NCBI GenBank assembly: GCA_013812565.1
Contig: JACCTF010000250.1
Coordinates: 1 to 18,804, forward strand
From: Pyrinomonadaceae bacterium
GTDB taxonomy: Bacteria > Acidobacteriota > Blastocatellia > Pyrinomonadales > Pyrinomonadaceae
Direction of reading: 5' to 3'
Length of the DNA stretch: 18,804 bases
The notes below the pieces were generated by a model. That model was not told the origin of the DNA, did no database searches, and saw only the letters and a list, made by a program, of their open reading frames with translations. A program made the position numbers and the translations under genes. Of the stretch, positions 5,613-14,626 are shown in pieces; position 1 is the first letter of the stretch; the number at the start of each line of letters is the position of its first letter.

Positions 5613-6803
5613 TCAATTAGCGGCCTGTACCACGCCGCTATTCAGCGCGTCTTCCTGTATCTGATCTTCCGCAGCTTGTGCTGCTTCTACTTGGTCATTC
5701 TCGGAACGAAGCAGCGACGTTTCATAGCGCACGTTGCCGAGAAGCGTATCGGCAACAGCTTTGGTGAAGCCGAGTATTGCCGGGCCAAGCACGATGCCGG
5801 GTATGCCGAAAGCGTAGACGCCCGCTACCAAAGCCACAAACATCCAATAAAAGTTGAAACTCCGCGTGGCGCTTGAAGCTAGTCGCGGACGAAGCAGCAG
5901 CGATGATGACAGCGTCAGCGAAATGCCGATCGCTGCGTAAATGGCAGCGCTAATAGGCGCATTACGAAAGACGAGAAGGTAGATGCTAACGGGGATGTAA
6001 ATAACCCATTCGCCAATCAGCGGGAAGAAGCCGGTGAGAAACGTCACCATACCAAGCACCACGGCGAGCGGCACACCAAAGACGAGGTTGAGCGCTACTA
6101 TAACAACGGCTTTGAGGCTTTGGTCAATGAAGACGGCTTGCAACGCGCCACGCAACGCACCGCCGATATTCTCCGCAAGCTTCTCATACAAGGGAAGGTA
6201 ATCGCCCGGCACACGCACTTTGATGTAAGTAGGAATGTGCGTGCGCTGCGTCAGCACATAGAAGACGGTGAAGAAAAAGACGGCCAGCGATGCGAGCAGC
6301 AGCGGAGCGCTTTTGCGCAGGGCTTGCACGGCCTCGGCCGAACGTGTCACGCCTTCGGCGAACGCCGTCTGTAGCCCGCCGCGCGTGTTCTCGCGCCCGA
6401 CGGGAAAGTAACGCGCCAGCGAACCGCTGATCGAGTCGATGATTTCATCCCGCTTCTCGTGAACGAGGTTTGAGTAGCCGGATAACTCGTACCAGACGTA
6501 GCCGATGAGCGCAACCATCGGCACAACGATCAGCGCAATGGTCACAAGAGCGCTTCCGGTTCGTGCGCCGAGACGCCGCTCCAGCCACTCTTGCACCGGC
6601 AGAAGATACACCGCCGCGACAACTCCGAGGAGCAACGCGACTAAAACTTTTCCGACCAGCCAGACGAATAAAGCGACGGCAAGCAGCACCGCTACTCCAT
6701 ACACTAGAGTGCGCTTGGCATCACCCACCGTGAGTTCACTGAGCCGCTTTGAATCCTGTTTAGACACAACGATGCCACTATAACATCCTGCGCCGTGAGC
6801 CAA
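5613..6803 (-). CDS. AI-2E family transporter (PerM/UPF0118)
   Basis: A polytopic inner-membrane protein of up to 396 residues. Hydrophobic segments lie near residues 34-68 (two), 84-106, 166-186, 228-280 (two or three), 283-305 and 315-365 (two). The C-terminal FGIPGIVLGPAILGFTKAVADTLL is the family signature. Members have been linked to autoinducer-2 export, Na+/H+ antiport or unknown substrates, so the substrate here is open. The longest form begins with TTG at 6803, but a likely extended -10 promoter (6777-6785) lies inside that extension. The GTG at 6767 (residue 13, reading VSKQDSKR) is therefore the better start, giving 384 residues. The N-terminal 30 residues are hydrophilic, as expected for the cytoplasmic end. 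It converges on the HIT gene and is 494 bases from pckA. Confidence 0.88.
   Translation of the reverse strand: MAHGAGCYSGIVVSKQDSKRLSELTVGDAKRTLVYGVAVLLAVALFVWLVGKVLVALLLGVVAAVYLLPVQEWLERRLGARTGSALVTIALIVVPMVALIGYVWYELSGYSNLVHEKRDEIIDSISGSLARYFPVGRENTRGGLQTAFAEGVTRSAEAVQALRKSAPLLLASLAVFFFTVFYVLTQRTHIPTYIKVRVPGDYLPLYEKLAENIGGALRGALQAVFIDQSLKAVVIVALNLVFGVPLAVVLGMVTFLTGFFPLIGEWVIYIPVSIYLLVFRNAPISAAIYAAIGISLTLSSSLLLRPRLASSATRSFNFYWMFVALVAGVYAFGIPGIVLGPAILGFTKAVADTLLGNVRYETSLLRSENDQVEAAQAAEDQIQEDALNSGVVQAAN
6777..6785 (-). promoter_or_regulatory. Extended -10 promoter at the AI-2E gene start
   Basis: On the minus strand TGTTATAGT runs from 6785 to 6777: TG, one base, then TATAGT. Transcription would begin near 6770, a few bases before the GTG at 6767, so the message would be nearly leaderless. 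The upstream TTG start would not be on this transcript. Confidence 0.45.
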
Positions 6804-7297
6804 AAGAAAGCGATGTCCAAGCTTTTACCTGAAGTCATAATAGCCGCGTGTGTGATTCGCCTTGCTGCTCAAATTCACTTGCCCGACGACATTATTGCCT
6901 TTCACGTGACATCGCTTTATGGCACTCGACTGCTGAACGCTTCAATATAAACTTTGACTTTGTGGAGACAACCACGCGGCACATCGGTTGCCACTGCCGA
7001 AGCTGCAAATATTCAGCGGTTACAAACTGCCACCAAGGAGAAGATATACATGCGACGATCAATGATCACGCTGCGGTGCAGTGTCCTTTTAGTCTTTGCG
7101 CGTACTGCAGCCACGAGATCATCAAACGAATGCGCACCATACGCGCGTTGCCCAACGCTGAGTAGTATTAAACTACTAAAGTTGGACGATAGGGCAGCAG
7201 TGGCATACTGGATGAACGCGGCGATCCGAACCAGAAGATTACAGAGCGGGGAAGGAAACAACGGTGATGCGGTGGCGCAAACAAGTGGATAGTCCGG
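6804..7297. other. 494-base gap between the AI-2E permease gene and pckA
   Basis: The gap lies between two minus-strand genes. It holds a doubtful plus-strand reading frame (7050-7292) with a good ribosome-binding site, and a small dyad AGTAGT/ACTACT (7161-7166, 7172-7177). No tRNA, no long inverted repeat and no clear promoter were found. Frame signals change along the stretch, which suggests a decayed gene. Confidence 0.4.
7050..7292 (+). pseudogene. Possible remnant of a small secreted protein
   Basis: The ATG at 7050 has AGGAGA 8 bases upstream (CAAGGAGAAGATATACATG), one of the clearest ribosome-binding sites in the window. The 80-residue product starts with a weakly signal-peptide-like MRRSMITLRCSVLLVFA, then becomes low in hydrophobic pattern and rich in arginine, with codons (AGA, CTA, AGT) unlike its neighbours. 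In another frame, 7202-7267, the text reads GILDERGDPNQKITERGRKQ, which looks more protein-like but has a stop just upstream at 7190-7192 and no start. A frameshifted, decaying small gene would explain both. I recognise no family, and it may equally be non-coding. Confidence 0.3.
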
Positions 7298-8887
<1,590 letters not shown>

Positions 8888-8937
8888 AGCAACTTCTCCG
8901 TAAACAAGAACCGCTGTGAGGGGGAACGGAAAGAATT

Positions 8938-8964
8938 GGGAGCGCAAATACTTCAGCGGCTCCC
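8938..8964 (-). terminator. Hairpin between the small helical protein gene and pckA
   Basis: GGGAGC (8938-8943) and GCTCCC (8959-8964) pair, extended by GC/GC with one bulged base. In the minus direction the stem is followed by AATTCTTTCC. It lies 20 bases past the stop of the small gene at 8984 and 50 bases before the pckA start. It could end the former or fold in the pckA leader. Confidence 0.4.
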
Positions 8965-8983
8965 GGTTTCTAAACAGATTTTC

Positions 8984-9250
8984 TTATAGGGCGTTTTTAT
9001 GCGCACGGCGTTCGCGCGATAGCTCGCGCAGCGCAACAGTTAAATCGCGGGCAGCGCGTTCCAAGCGGTCGGCGCATGCTTCCAGCTCTTCGATGTCGTC
9101 GTAAGAATGCACAACAACTGCGGCAAGCGCAGAATCAATCTGAGACGATAAGCGATCGGCGGCTGTTTCAGTTTCTTGTTCGGCGCGCGTTAATTGGGGA
9201 AGGGGGTATTGGGGGCTGGTTGTCACAATTATCATCAACGGATCGGGCAT
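8984..9250 (-). CDS. Small hypothetical protein, probably helical
   Basis: An 88-residue frame of no family I recognise. Residues 1-20 are rich in proline and beta-branched residues. From about 21 to 83 the sequence is rich in Ala, Glu, Arg and Leu in a pattern that suits long amphipathic helices, as in TRAEQETETAADRL and ELEACADRLERAARDL, so a short helical hairpin or coiled coil is likely. Cys58 is the only cysteine. No Shine-Dalgarno is visible before the ATG at 9250 or the ATG at 9235 (residue 6), so the start is uncertain. It is upstream of pckA on the same strand with a 96-base gap holding a hairpin. The consistent helical pattern supports a real gene; the lack of a start signal speaks against. 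Confidence 0.5.
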   Translation of the reverse strand: MPDPLMIIVTTSPQYPLPQLTRAEQETETAADRLSSQIDSALAAVVVHSYDDIEELEACADRLERAARDLTVALRELSRERRAHKNAL

Positions 9251-9678
9251 GTTCTTAGAAGGGCCGACTCGCTGCCTCGCTTATAACGCGCGTGTTTTTC
9301 TGTACTCAGCGCGTCTAGTATTTATATTAAGAAAGTGAGCTTTCAAAGATACTTCCTTGCAAGCTAATAAGAGCTTTCCATTCAAGTTACTTTCAAGCGA
9401 CTTGACGCCCTTTGTGGAGCGCTTCGACAAGCTCATCCGTGTAGAAGCATTTTCTGCTTGGAGAGTTACTCTACCACTAACTAAGCGCTGCCGACAACCC
9501 GGTTGTCTACAACGCGAAAATCAAAGCGGATCGAAGATCAGACCCCCTCAAACAGCTATATAAACGGGTGTGCTTGCCTGCTACGCAATGCTTCTGTTAC
9601 AAGCTTGCACTAATCGGAAGTAGTAAATAACAGATAGCAAACTCGGTGAACATAGATAACCGGCGGGGAGGGATACGG
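9251..9678. other. 428-base divergent intergenic region before the aldo/keto reductase
   Basis: This stretch separates the small minus-strand gene from the plus-strand reductase and should hold the control region of both. It contains a 15-bp dyad (9493-9507), a small hairpin AAGCA-ttttc-TGCTT (9445-9459), the sequence GAGCGCTTCGACAAGCTC near 9417-9434, and AT-rich patches such as TATATAAA at 9557-9564. No -10/-35 pair at good spacing convinced me. A short open frame from a TTG at 9357 is not supported by codon pattern or a ribosome-binding site. Confidence 0.4.
9493..9507. promoter_or_regulatory. 15-bp dyad upstream of the aldo/keto reductase
   Basis: GACAACC and GGTTGTC flank one central base, a perfect dyad of 7-base arms. 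It is 171 bases before the reductase start codon. The shape fits the operator of a dimeric repressor, but no regulator is adjacent and chance is possible. Confidence 0.35.
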
Positions 9679-10650
9679 ATGAAATACCGACGATTCGGAA
9701 GAACGGAATGGATGGTGGGGGAGATCGGCTATGGCATGTGGGGCATGGCGGGCTGGAGTGGATCAAGCGACGACGAGTCGCTTGAGTCTCTGCAACGGGC
9801 GGTGGATAGAGGCTGCAACTTCTTCGACACCGCGTGGGGCTATGGCGAAGGTCACAGCGAGGGATTGCTCGGCCGGATCGTGCGCGCTAATCCCGGGAAA
9901 CGACTCTACACAGCGACTAAAATTCCGCCGAAGAACCGGCAGTGGCCCAGCCGCCGCGAGTTCACTCTGGACGACTGCTTTCCGCCCGATTACATCGAAG
10001 AATATACGCACCGAAGTTTAGAGAACGCAGGCTTTGACAGCTTCGATCTGATGCAGTTTCACACCTGGGAAGACCGTTGGATGGATGATGACCGCTTGAT
10101 CAAGAAGATGGACGAGCTGCGTCGTCAAGGTTTGTTTCACTCGATCGGCATTAGCATCAATCGTTGGGAACCGTGGAACGGCGTGCGCGCCGTCCGCAGC
10201 GGACTGATTGACAGCGTGCAGGTGATTTACAACATCTTCGATCAGAACCCGGAGGACGAACTCTTTCCGGCTTGTCAGGAGAAGGACGTGGCTGTCATCG
10301 CGCGCGTACCGTTCGATGAAGGCACACTGACAGGGATGCTTACCAAAGACAGCCGCTGGCCCGCAGAGGATTGGCGCAGCACCTACTTTGTGCCGGAGAA
10401 TTTAATCCCGAGCGTAGAACGCGCTGATCGATTGAAGCCGCTTGTGCCCGAAGAAATGACAATGCCGGAGATGGCTCTGCGCTTTATTCTTAATAACCCG
10501 ACGGTGAGCACCATCATTCCGGGAATGCGTAAGGTCCATCACGTGGATGCAAACCTCGCCGCGAGCGACGCCGGACCGCTGCCCGGCGATCTTCACGCGC
10601 AACTGCGCGAGCATCGCTGGAACAGACAGCCGACGGAATGGTCGCAGTAA
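9679..10650 (+). CDS. Aldo/keto reductase
   Basis: An NADPH-dependent (beta/alpha)8-barrel oxidoreductase of 323 residues, cytoplasmic. The catalytic tetrad can be read directly: Asp50 and Tyr55 in FFDTAWGYGEGHSE, Lys81 in TATKIPP and His128 in LMQFHTW. The segment FSIGIS-like (FHSIGISINRWE) and the C-terminal ALRFILNNPTVSTIIPGMRKVHHV, which binds the cofactor phosphate, are typical of the YhdN/Tas-type bacterial members. The natural substrate is unknown. I chose the ATG at 9679 because GGGGAGGG lies 6 bases upstream; an in-frame GTG at 9646 adds 11 residues that do not resemble the family. It converges on the ferredoxin/MBL-fold gene, with 14 bases between the stop codons and a shared hairpin. 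Confidence 0.95.
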   Translation: MKYRRFGRTEWMVGEIGYGMWGMAGWSGSSDDESLESLQRAVDRGCNFFDTAWGYGEGHSEGLLGRIVRANPGKRLYTATKIPPKNRQWPSRREFTLDDCFPPDYIEEYTHRSLENAGFDSFDLMQFHTWEDRWMDDDRLIKKMDELRRQGLFHSIGISINRWEPWNGVRAVRSGLIDSVQVIYNIFDQNPEDELFPACQEKDVAVIARVPFDEGTLTGMLTKDSRWPAEDWRSTYFVPENLIPSVERADRLKPLVPEEMTMPEMALRFILNNPTVSTIIPGMRKVHHVDANLAASDAGPLPGDLHAQLREHRWNRQPTEWSQ

Positions 10651-10674
10651 ATAAAGGTTGAGTTTTACTGCGAC
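10641..10674. terminator. Shared hairpin over two convergent stop codons
   Basis: GTCGCAGTAAA (10641-10651) and TTTACTGCGAC (10664-10674) are perfect 11-bp arms around a 12-base loop. Each arm holds the last codons TCG CAG TAA of one gene, so both proteins end in Ser-Gln. The position suggests a two-way 3' end; neither side has a strong U-tract after the stem. Confidence 0.7.
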
Positions 10675-11543
10675 GATTTCATCCAACTGACGCAGCGTTC
10701 AAGATGCCGATGCATCGCTTCCGCTGTGTCATGGTGAATGCGTCCGTGGCCCGGCAGCACCCACTCGAAACGGTGATCAAGGAGCTTTGGCATTGAGCGC
10801 GTCTGTTCTTTCCACGAGTACCACGCGACATCGCGAAACGCCGTCAATATCTGTTGCTCAGGCGACCATGCCAAGTGATCGCCGGTGAAGAGAAACTTGT
10901 CCCGGTAGAGCAGCACCATGTGGCCGCGCGTGTGACCCGGAACGGGAACCGCTATTAGATCATCATCCAGCCGCACCGCATCTTCGCCTTCAATAACTTG
11001 TTCGACGGCGAGCGACTGTGCTCCGTCGTCAGCGTGCATGATGCGTTTAGCGCCAAACTTTCTTGCGAACTGAGCATGATCGGCGATGTCGTCCACATGC
11101 GTCAGGAACATCGTCCGCACACCGCCCATCTCAGCAATTCGTTTGACAAGCGGCCCCGCAAAACGTGGGCTGTCAACCAGAATGTTACCGCCCATCTCCG
11201 CGGCACGAACAATCAAATAACTCCACGCGCCGTAGCTTCGCTCGGAAGTGAAGCCGCAGAAGTAAACGTTCTCGGCCACAAGCGATGGAAAAGCACGGAT
11301 GCCAACTCGAACATCGCGTTTATCAACCGCGCCGATTGATCCGGTCGGGCACGCGACCAGCGCCATTAGAGCACGCTCGATCTCGTCAATCGTTTCCGGT
11401 TGATGATAGACGCTCGATTGATCTCCGTGATCGCGAAACGAGGCGGGCGCAATCTGGCGGCATGCGTCGCAGTCGATGCATGTTTCGTCAACAAAGAAAT
11501 TGCCCGGAACGTTCTGCGACAGGCGGCGTGCGACGTTAGCCAT
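10665..11543 (-). CDS. Ferredoxin-metallo-beta-lactamase-fold fusion hydrolase
   Basis: A 292-residue two-domain protein. Residues 1-75 are a ferredoxin with Cys22, Cys25 and Cys28 in CIDCDAC and Cys65 in ACPTGSI, enough for one Fe-S cluster, probably [4Fe-4S]. Residues 85-285 are a metallo-beta-lactamase fold with THVDDIADH (148-156), VPGHTRGH (201-208), FTGDHLAW (219-226) and LPGHGRIHH (263-271). The first metal motif reads H-x-D-x-x-x-D-H instead of the common H-x-H-x-D-H, which may alter metal binding. Fusions of this layout are known in bacteria and plants; the substrate is not known to me. The cluster suggests a redox-linked hydrolase or a structural role. The start at 11543 lacks a clear Shine-Dalgarno, but the ferredoxin begins soon after. 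hemS lies 131 bases upstream on the same strand. Confidence 0.92.
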   Translation of the reverse strand: MANVARRLSQNVPGNFFVDETCIDCDACRQIAPASFRDHGDQSSVYHQPETIDEIERALMALVACPTGSIGAVDKRDVRVGIRAFPSLVAENVYFCGFTSERSYGAWSYLIVRAAEMGGNILVDSPRFAGPLVKRIAEMGGVRTMFLTHVDDIADHAQFARKFGAKRIMHADDGAQSLAVEQVIEGEDAVRLDDDLIAVPVPGHTRGHMVLLYRDKFLFTGDHLAWSPEQQILTAFRDVAWYSWKEQTRSMPKLLDHRFEWVLPGHGRIHHDTAEAMHRHLERCVSWMKSSQ

Positions 11544-11674
11544 AAGTGATAAATCTGACAGCAGAAAGAAGTGACTGCGGCCGGTTGGTTCCTCTATTCA
11601 TCCCTGCGTTTTGTTTTAGAAGTTGCGGAGCGATATTTCCCCCAGGGGCGAAAGAACTCTCCCCCCGGGTTTTT

Positions 11675-12787
11675 CTAAGCACTCTCTGAGAGAATCGGGA
11701 GCGCAGACAAAACGTTGCGCCACGCTTCGGACTCCTCTCTGTAATCTTTGCGTCTGCTGAATAGAAGCGCGATCTGTTCACCCTCAGTATTGTAAAGCTC
11801 AAGGCTTGTGACAATGCCTTCCCGTGTCGGCTTACGCACCATCCACGATGTGTGGATCAAATCCTCGCGCACGTGCAGGTTGAAATCCGCGTCAAGCACG
11901 TTGAGCCAAGAGCCTGTAGGTTTGATATTACTAACCGCGCCGCTATGAATCTGAATGCAGCCTGGATTGCCGACGAACACCATGATCGGCAACTCGCTTT
12001 CGGCGACTTGATCGAGCACGCGGCGTAGGGATGAGTTCTCAACTTTGTAAGCCATGTCGGGCGCGGCGAGCCTGAGAGCTTGCGTGCGCGTCACATTGTG
12101 TTTGCGCGTCAAGCCGAAGAAGTCGTGCGTGCTTGTCAATCCAGACCAATCAACGCGCAGTGTTGCGACATCAATTTCGTTGTCCGATCTTTCAGGCGGC
12201 GACGCGGGCGCGGGTTGCACTTCGAGTGCACGAGATTGGTCGAGACTTTGAAAACGAGCGACGTAAGCGTCGAACGCTTGCAAGTCGCTTCCGTCTTGCA
12301 AGAAAACTTTATGGATCGCGTTCCCATCGGCGCTGAAGAATTGCACGCTTCGTTTGCGCCTGCCGCTTTCCCCTTCTTCATCGAGGGCGAAAGCGTGCGT
12401 CCAAGTGGTGAAGAACAGACGCAAGTCAATGCCTTCATCTAAAACTTGTCCCATCCTGTGCGACGGGAAAAGCTCTGTGCGACTGTATTCACCTTTGCGT
12501 TCACTGACCGCTTCGTTGTTGCGCGTTAAGGCCATCACGCGACCGAGAGATTTTAAGTTCTCGATGAGCGCGCCCCAGTTGCCTTCCGGCGCGGCAAGGC
12601 GCGTCGCTTCTTCGCCGCACATCGTCGCAACGAGTTCGGCTTCGCTCACGTTCAATTGCGCTGCCGCATCGCGCGTGCGTAAGTGCGGGTGCTCCGCTCG
12701 CAGTTGCGTCCAGCGGTTTTTCAATGCAGCGGCCGTTTGCGTTGCTCCGGTGTGGGCTTCTGTTTGAACCCTGTTTGCGGCATCCAT
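11675..12787 (-). CDS. hemS: HemS/ChuS-type heme-binding and heme-degrading protein
   Basis: A 370-residue cytoplasmic protein of the HemS/ChuS family, built from two repeats of the same fold. Members bind incoming heme, and some break it down to release iron. Conserved pieces are LKSLGRVMALTRN (78-90) and GEYSR (99-103) in the first half, and DWSGLTSTHDFFGLTRKH (213-230) with RTQALRLA (234-241) and TSWMVRKPTREGIVTSLELY (313-332) in the second. By analogy His221 may be the axial heme ligand; this rests on recalled alignments. About 25 extra residues precede the family core. The ATG at 12787 has AAAGGA 8 bases upstream. No heme receptor, TonB system or ABC importer is adjacent, and I see no Fur box. 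A 17-bp dyad lies 45 bases upstream of the start. Confidence 0.92.
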   Translation of the reverse strand: MDAANRVQTEAHTGATQTAAALKNRWTQLRAEHPHLRTRDAAAQLNVSEAELVATMCGEEATRLAAPEGNWGALIENLKSLGRVMALTRNNEAVSERKGEYSRTELFPSHRMGQVLDEGIDLRLFFTTWTHAFALDEEGESGRRKRSVQFFSADGNAIHKVFLQDGSDLQAFDAYVARFQSLDQSRALEVQPAPASPPERSDNEIDVATLRVDWSGLTSTHDFFGLTRKHNVTRTQALRLAAPDMAYKVENSSLRRVLDQVAESELPIMVFVGNPGCIQIHSGAVSNIKPTGSWLNVLDADFNLHVREDLIHTSWMVRKPTREGIVTSLELYNTEGEQIALLFSRRKDYREESEAWRNVLSALPILSESA

Positions 12788-12831
12788 GTTTTGCTTTCCT
12801 TTCGACGGGTTGGGCTAGATATATTCGCGTG

Positions 12832-12848
12832 CTTTCGCCGGACGAAAG
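12832..12848. promoter_or_regulatory. 17-bp dyad upstream of hemS
   Basis: CTTTCG (12832-12837) and CGAAAG (12843-12848) are exact inverted arms with 5 bases between, 45 bases before the hemS ATG. It does not match a Fur box. It could be an operator or a short hairpin after the APC permease gene, whose stop is 36 bases upstream. Confidence 0.35.
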
Positions 12849-12883
12849 AAGTCGCGACGGCGCGGTGGTGTTCGACGTTGATT

Positions 12884-14323
12884 CTACTCGCTTACCGCAG
12901 ATCTGTTGTCATCGTGGATGCGCCGCTTTCTCGCAAAGTAGAGCGCGAAGCCGCTTGCCATCACCGCGATTACCATCATTGCTTGACGCGCGTCGGTGCT
13001 CGCGTCGCTGAAACTGGCCCACAGGACGACGGCGGCAAAGCACATCGGCGCGAGCGTGATGAGTGTAATGCTCGGCCATCCACCGGGCACGCGAAACGGC
13101 CGTTTCATTTCCGGCCTTTTCAAGCGAAGCCAAATGAGCGCCGCAAACTCAAGCGACAGAGCCGCGGCGTAAAGCAGAACATCGATGATTACGAGCTTGC
13201 CGAACGGCAGCGCTGCAAACAGTGCTGAAACAACGCACGACGCGATGAGCGCCGTGGTCGGCACGCCCGTCTCAGCCGAGACGCGCGCGAGCGGAGACGG
13301 AAGCCATCCGTCGCGCGCCATCACGAAAGGTAGACGTGAAACATAAAGCAGTTGACTGTTAAAGAGCGACCACGCCGAAATGAGCGCCGCTGAAGCAACG
13401 ACAACGCCCAACCATTTCCCGCCGATAAGTTGCGCTAAAACGGGCCAGCCCGCTGACTCATTCCACACCGCCGGGTCAGTTGTCACAGCAATGCCCGCCA
13501 AGAGCGGCAGCAAATAAGCTGCGATTGTAATAGGCAGCGCCGCGAATAAAGCGCGCGGGTAGTTGCGCGTCGCATCATCGACCTCATCCGCAAAGGTTGA
13601 GACGTTGTCCCAGCCCATGTAATTCCACATCACGGTTGAAAGTCCAAGAGCTAAAAGTCCGAACTCCTTTGTGTTTGCCAGATCATGCTTTATCGCCGCC
13701 ACCGCCGCCTGCGCGCCGCCCTCTCTCGCCAGTCCGCTGATAGCAAGCAGAGCAAATGGCACCAGCACTAATGAGACATTGATGGTCGCACTACGCCCAA
13801 CGGCGCTCGCGCCGCGCCAGTTGATCGCAAGCGCGACTGCGATCAACAGAACTGCGATCAGCCACCTGGTGAGCATCACCGGCCATGACGCTGAACCGGT
13901 TTCATCAAGCGCCAGTTGCGGATAAAAGTAAGCGAAGTAGTTGACAAACAGCACTGGGTAGATCGCCATGTCCACCGCCGTATAGCAGATGGTCCACCAA
14001 CCTTCCTGTACGCTCCAGAAGTTTCCTAAGCTGTTGCGCACCCACGCATAGTAGCCGCCTTCTTCGGGCATCGCGCTCGACAGTTCAGCGACCATCAACG
14101 CGATCGGCAAACTCCACAAGATGGGCGTTACAATGACGAGTCCGACCGCCCATCCCGCGCCCACCGCGCCAACGAGTGGTTCAAGGCCATAAGCTCCGCC
14201 GGAGACGGTGAAGAAGATCACGCTTACCAGTGCGAGAAAGTTTAATCGTTTGTGACGGGGCAGACGCGCCCGTTGGGGCTGTGCCCGATTAATGGGTGCG
14301 GGGGAAGCTGTGACAAGATGCAA
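12884..14323 (-). CDS. APC-superfamily amino acid or polyamine permease
   Basis: A 479-residue inner-membrane protein with about 12 hydrophobic segments from residue 28 to 465. The first helix holds FFTVSGGAYGLEPLVG (residues 37-52), the broken helix that binds the substrate backbone in APC transporters; SGGxxGxE resembles the LAT/PUT-like branch that includes polyamine carriers. PEEGGYYAWV (86-95) is the usual conserved loop after the second helix, and ENSAGWP- and MARDGWLPSPLARV-like segments (here MARDGWLP) are also typical. Substrate cannot be read from sequence. The start is a TTG at 14323 with AGAGGTGA 9 bases upstream; no ATG occurs in frame before residue 77. The site GGTGAACCTCACC can fold over the ribosome-binding site. 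hemS follows after 96 bases on the same strand. Confidence 0.92.
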   Translation of the reverse strand: MHLVTASPAPINRAQPQRARLPRHKRLNFLALVSVIFFTVSGGAYGLEPLVGAVGAGWAVGLVIVTPILWSLPIALMVAELSSAMPEEGGYYAWVRNSLGNFWSVQEGWWTICYTAVDMAIYPVLFVNYFAYFYPQLALDETGSASWPVMLTRWLIAVLLIAVALAINWRGASAVGRSATINVSLVLVPFALLAISGLAREGGAQAAVAAIKHDLANTKEFGLLALGLSTVMWNYMGWDNVSTFADEVDDATRNYPRALFAALPITIAAYLLPLLAGIAVTTDPAVWNESAGWPVLAQLIGGKWLGVVVASAALISAWSLFNSQLLYVSRLPFVMARDGWLPSPLARVSAETGVPTTALIASCVVSALFAALPFGKLVIIDVLLYAAALSLEFAALIWLRLKRPEMKRPFRVPGGWPSITLITLAPMCFAAVVLWASFSDASTDARQAMMVIAVMASGFALYFARKRRIHDDNRSAVSE

Positions 14324-14490
14324 CGGTGAGGTTCACCTCTCGCATAAAAGATGTTCAGAAGTTTGGTTGAGACGATGCCTAATATAACGCTCGGTTCGCC
14401 TAACGCGAAGCCCTCAATTTGTGACGAGTCCCCAATCCTCGTTCAACTGCCCGCGCTATTTCACAGGATTCCCGTGTGACTCTAATCTAC

Positions 14491-14500
14491 TTCAATTGAA
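14491..14500. promoter_or_regulatory. 10-bp palindrome between divergent promoters
   Basis: TTCAATTGAA is a perfect palindrome located 33 bases upstream of the -35 of the REC-PilZ promoter. The position fits an operator acting on either gene. It is short enough to occur by chance. Confidence 0.25.
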
Positions 14501-14532
14501 AGTCAAGACGAGAGGTTGCGCTACTGTGTGCC

Positions 14533-14561
14533 TTGTTGCCCCCGACTAATAAAGATATAAT
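14533..14561 (+). promoter_or_regulatory. Sigma70-type promoter of the REC-PilZ gene
   Basis: TTGTTG (14533-14538) and a consensus TATAAT (14556-14561) are separated by exactly 17 bases. Transcription should start near 14568, giving a leader of about 58 bases before the ATG at 14627. Confidence 0.75.
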
Positions 14562-14626
14562 GCAGCCTCCTGCCCCTCAATTCCTCAACAGCTTTGGCCC
14601 ACAGAACCCCCATAATGGAGAACCGA

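Larger units (their letters stand above)
14324..14626. other. Divergent control region between the APC permease and REC-PilZ genes
   Basis: A 303-base region between divergent genes. It holds the strong rightward promoter at 14533-14561 and the 10-bp palindrome TTCAATTGAA at 14491-14500, 33 bases upstream of that -35. On the minus strand TTGACT (14501-14506) could be a leftward -35, but the matching -10 is poor. No RNA gene was seen. Confidence 0.45.

Noticed and set aside
8888..8947. Twenty extra N-terminal residues of pckA
   Set aside because: CGGAGAAG directly before the ATG at 8887 marks the start, and the extension has no homology to PEPCK.
9431..9510. tRNA-like D-arm on the minus strand (TTAGTTAGTGGTAGAGTAAC)
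   Set aside because: The stretch resembles a D-arm, but the following stem has a 5-base loop without the conserved U33, no T-arm follows at the right distance, and the acceptor ends do not pair.
9357..9563. Short plus-strand frame with the protein-like text LTPFVERFDKLIRVEAF
   Set aside because: It begins with TTG, has no Shine-Dalgarno, and its second half is low-quality sequence; too little to call a gene.
11641..11680. GC-rich stretch followed by TTTTT after hemS, looking like a terminator
   Set aside because: The T-run follows on the plus strand, where no gene ends; on the minus strand the order is reversed, so it does not terminate hemS in the usual way.
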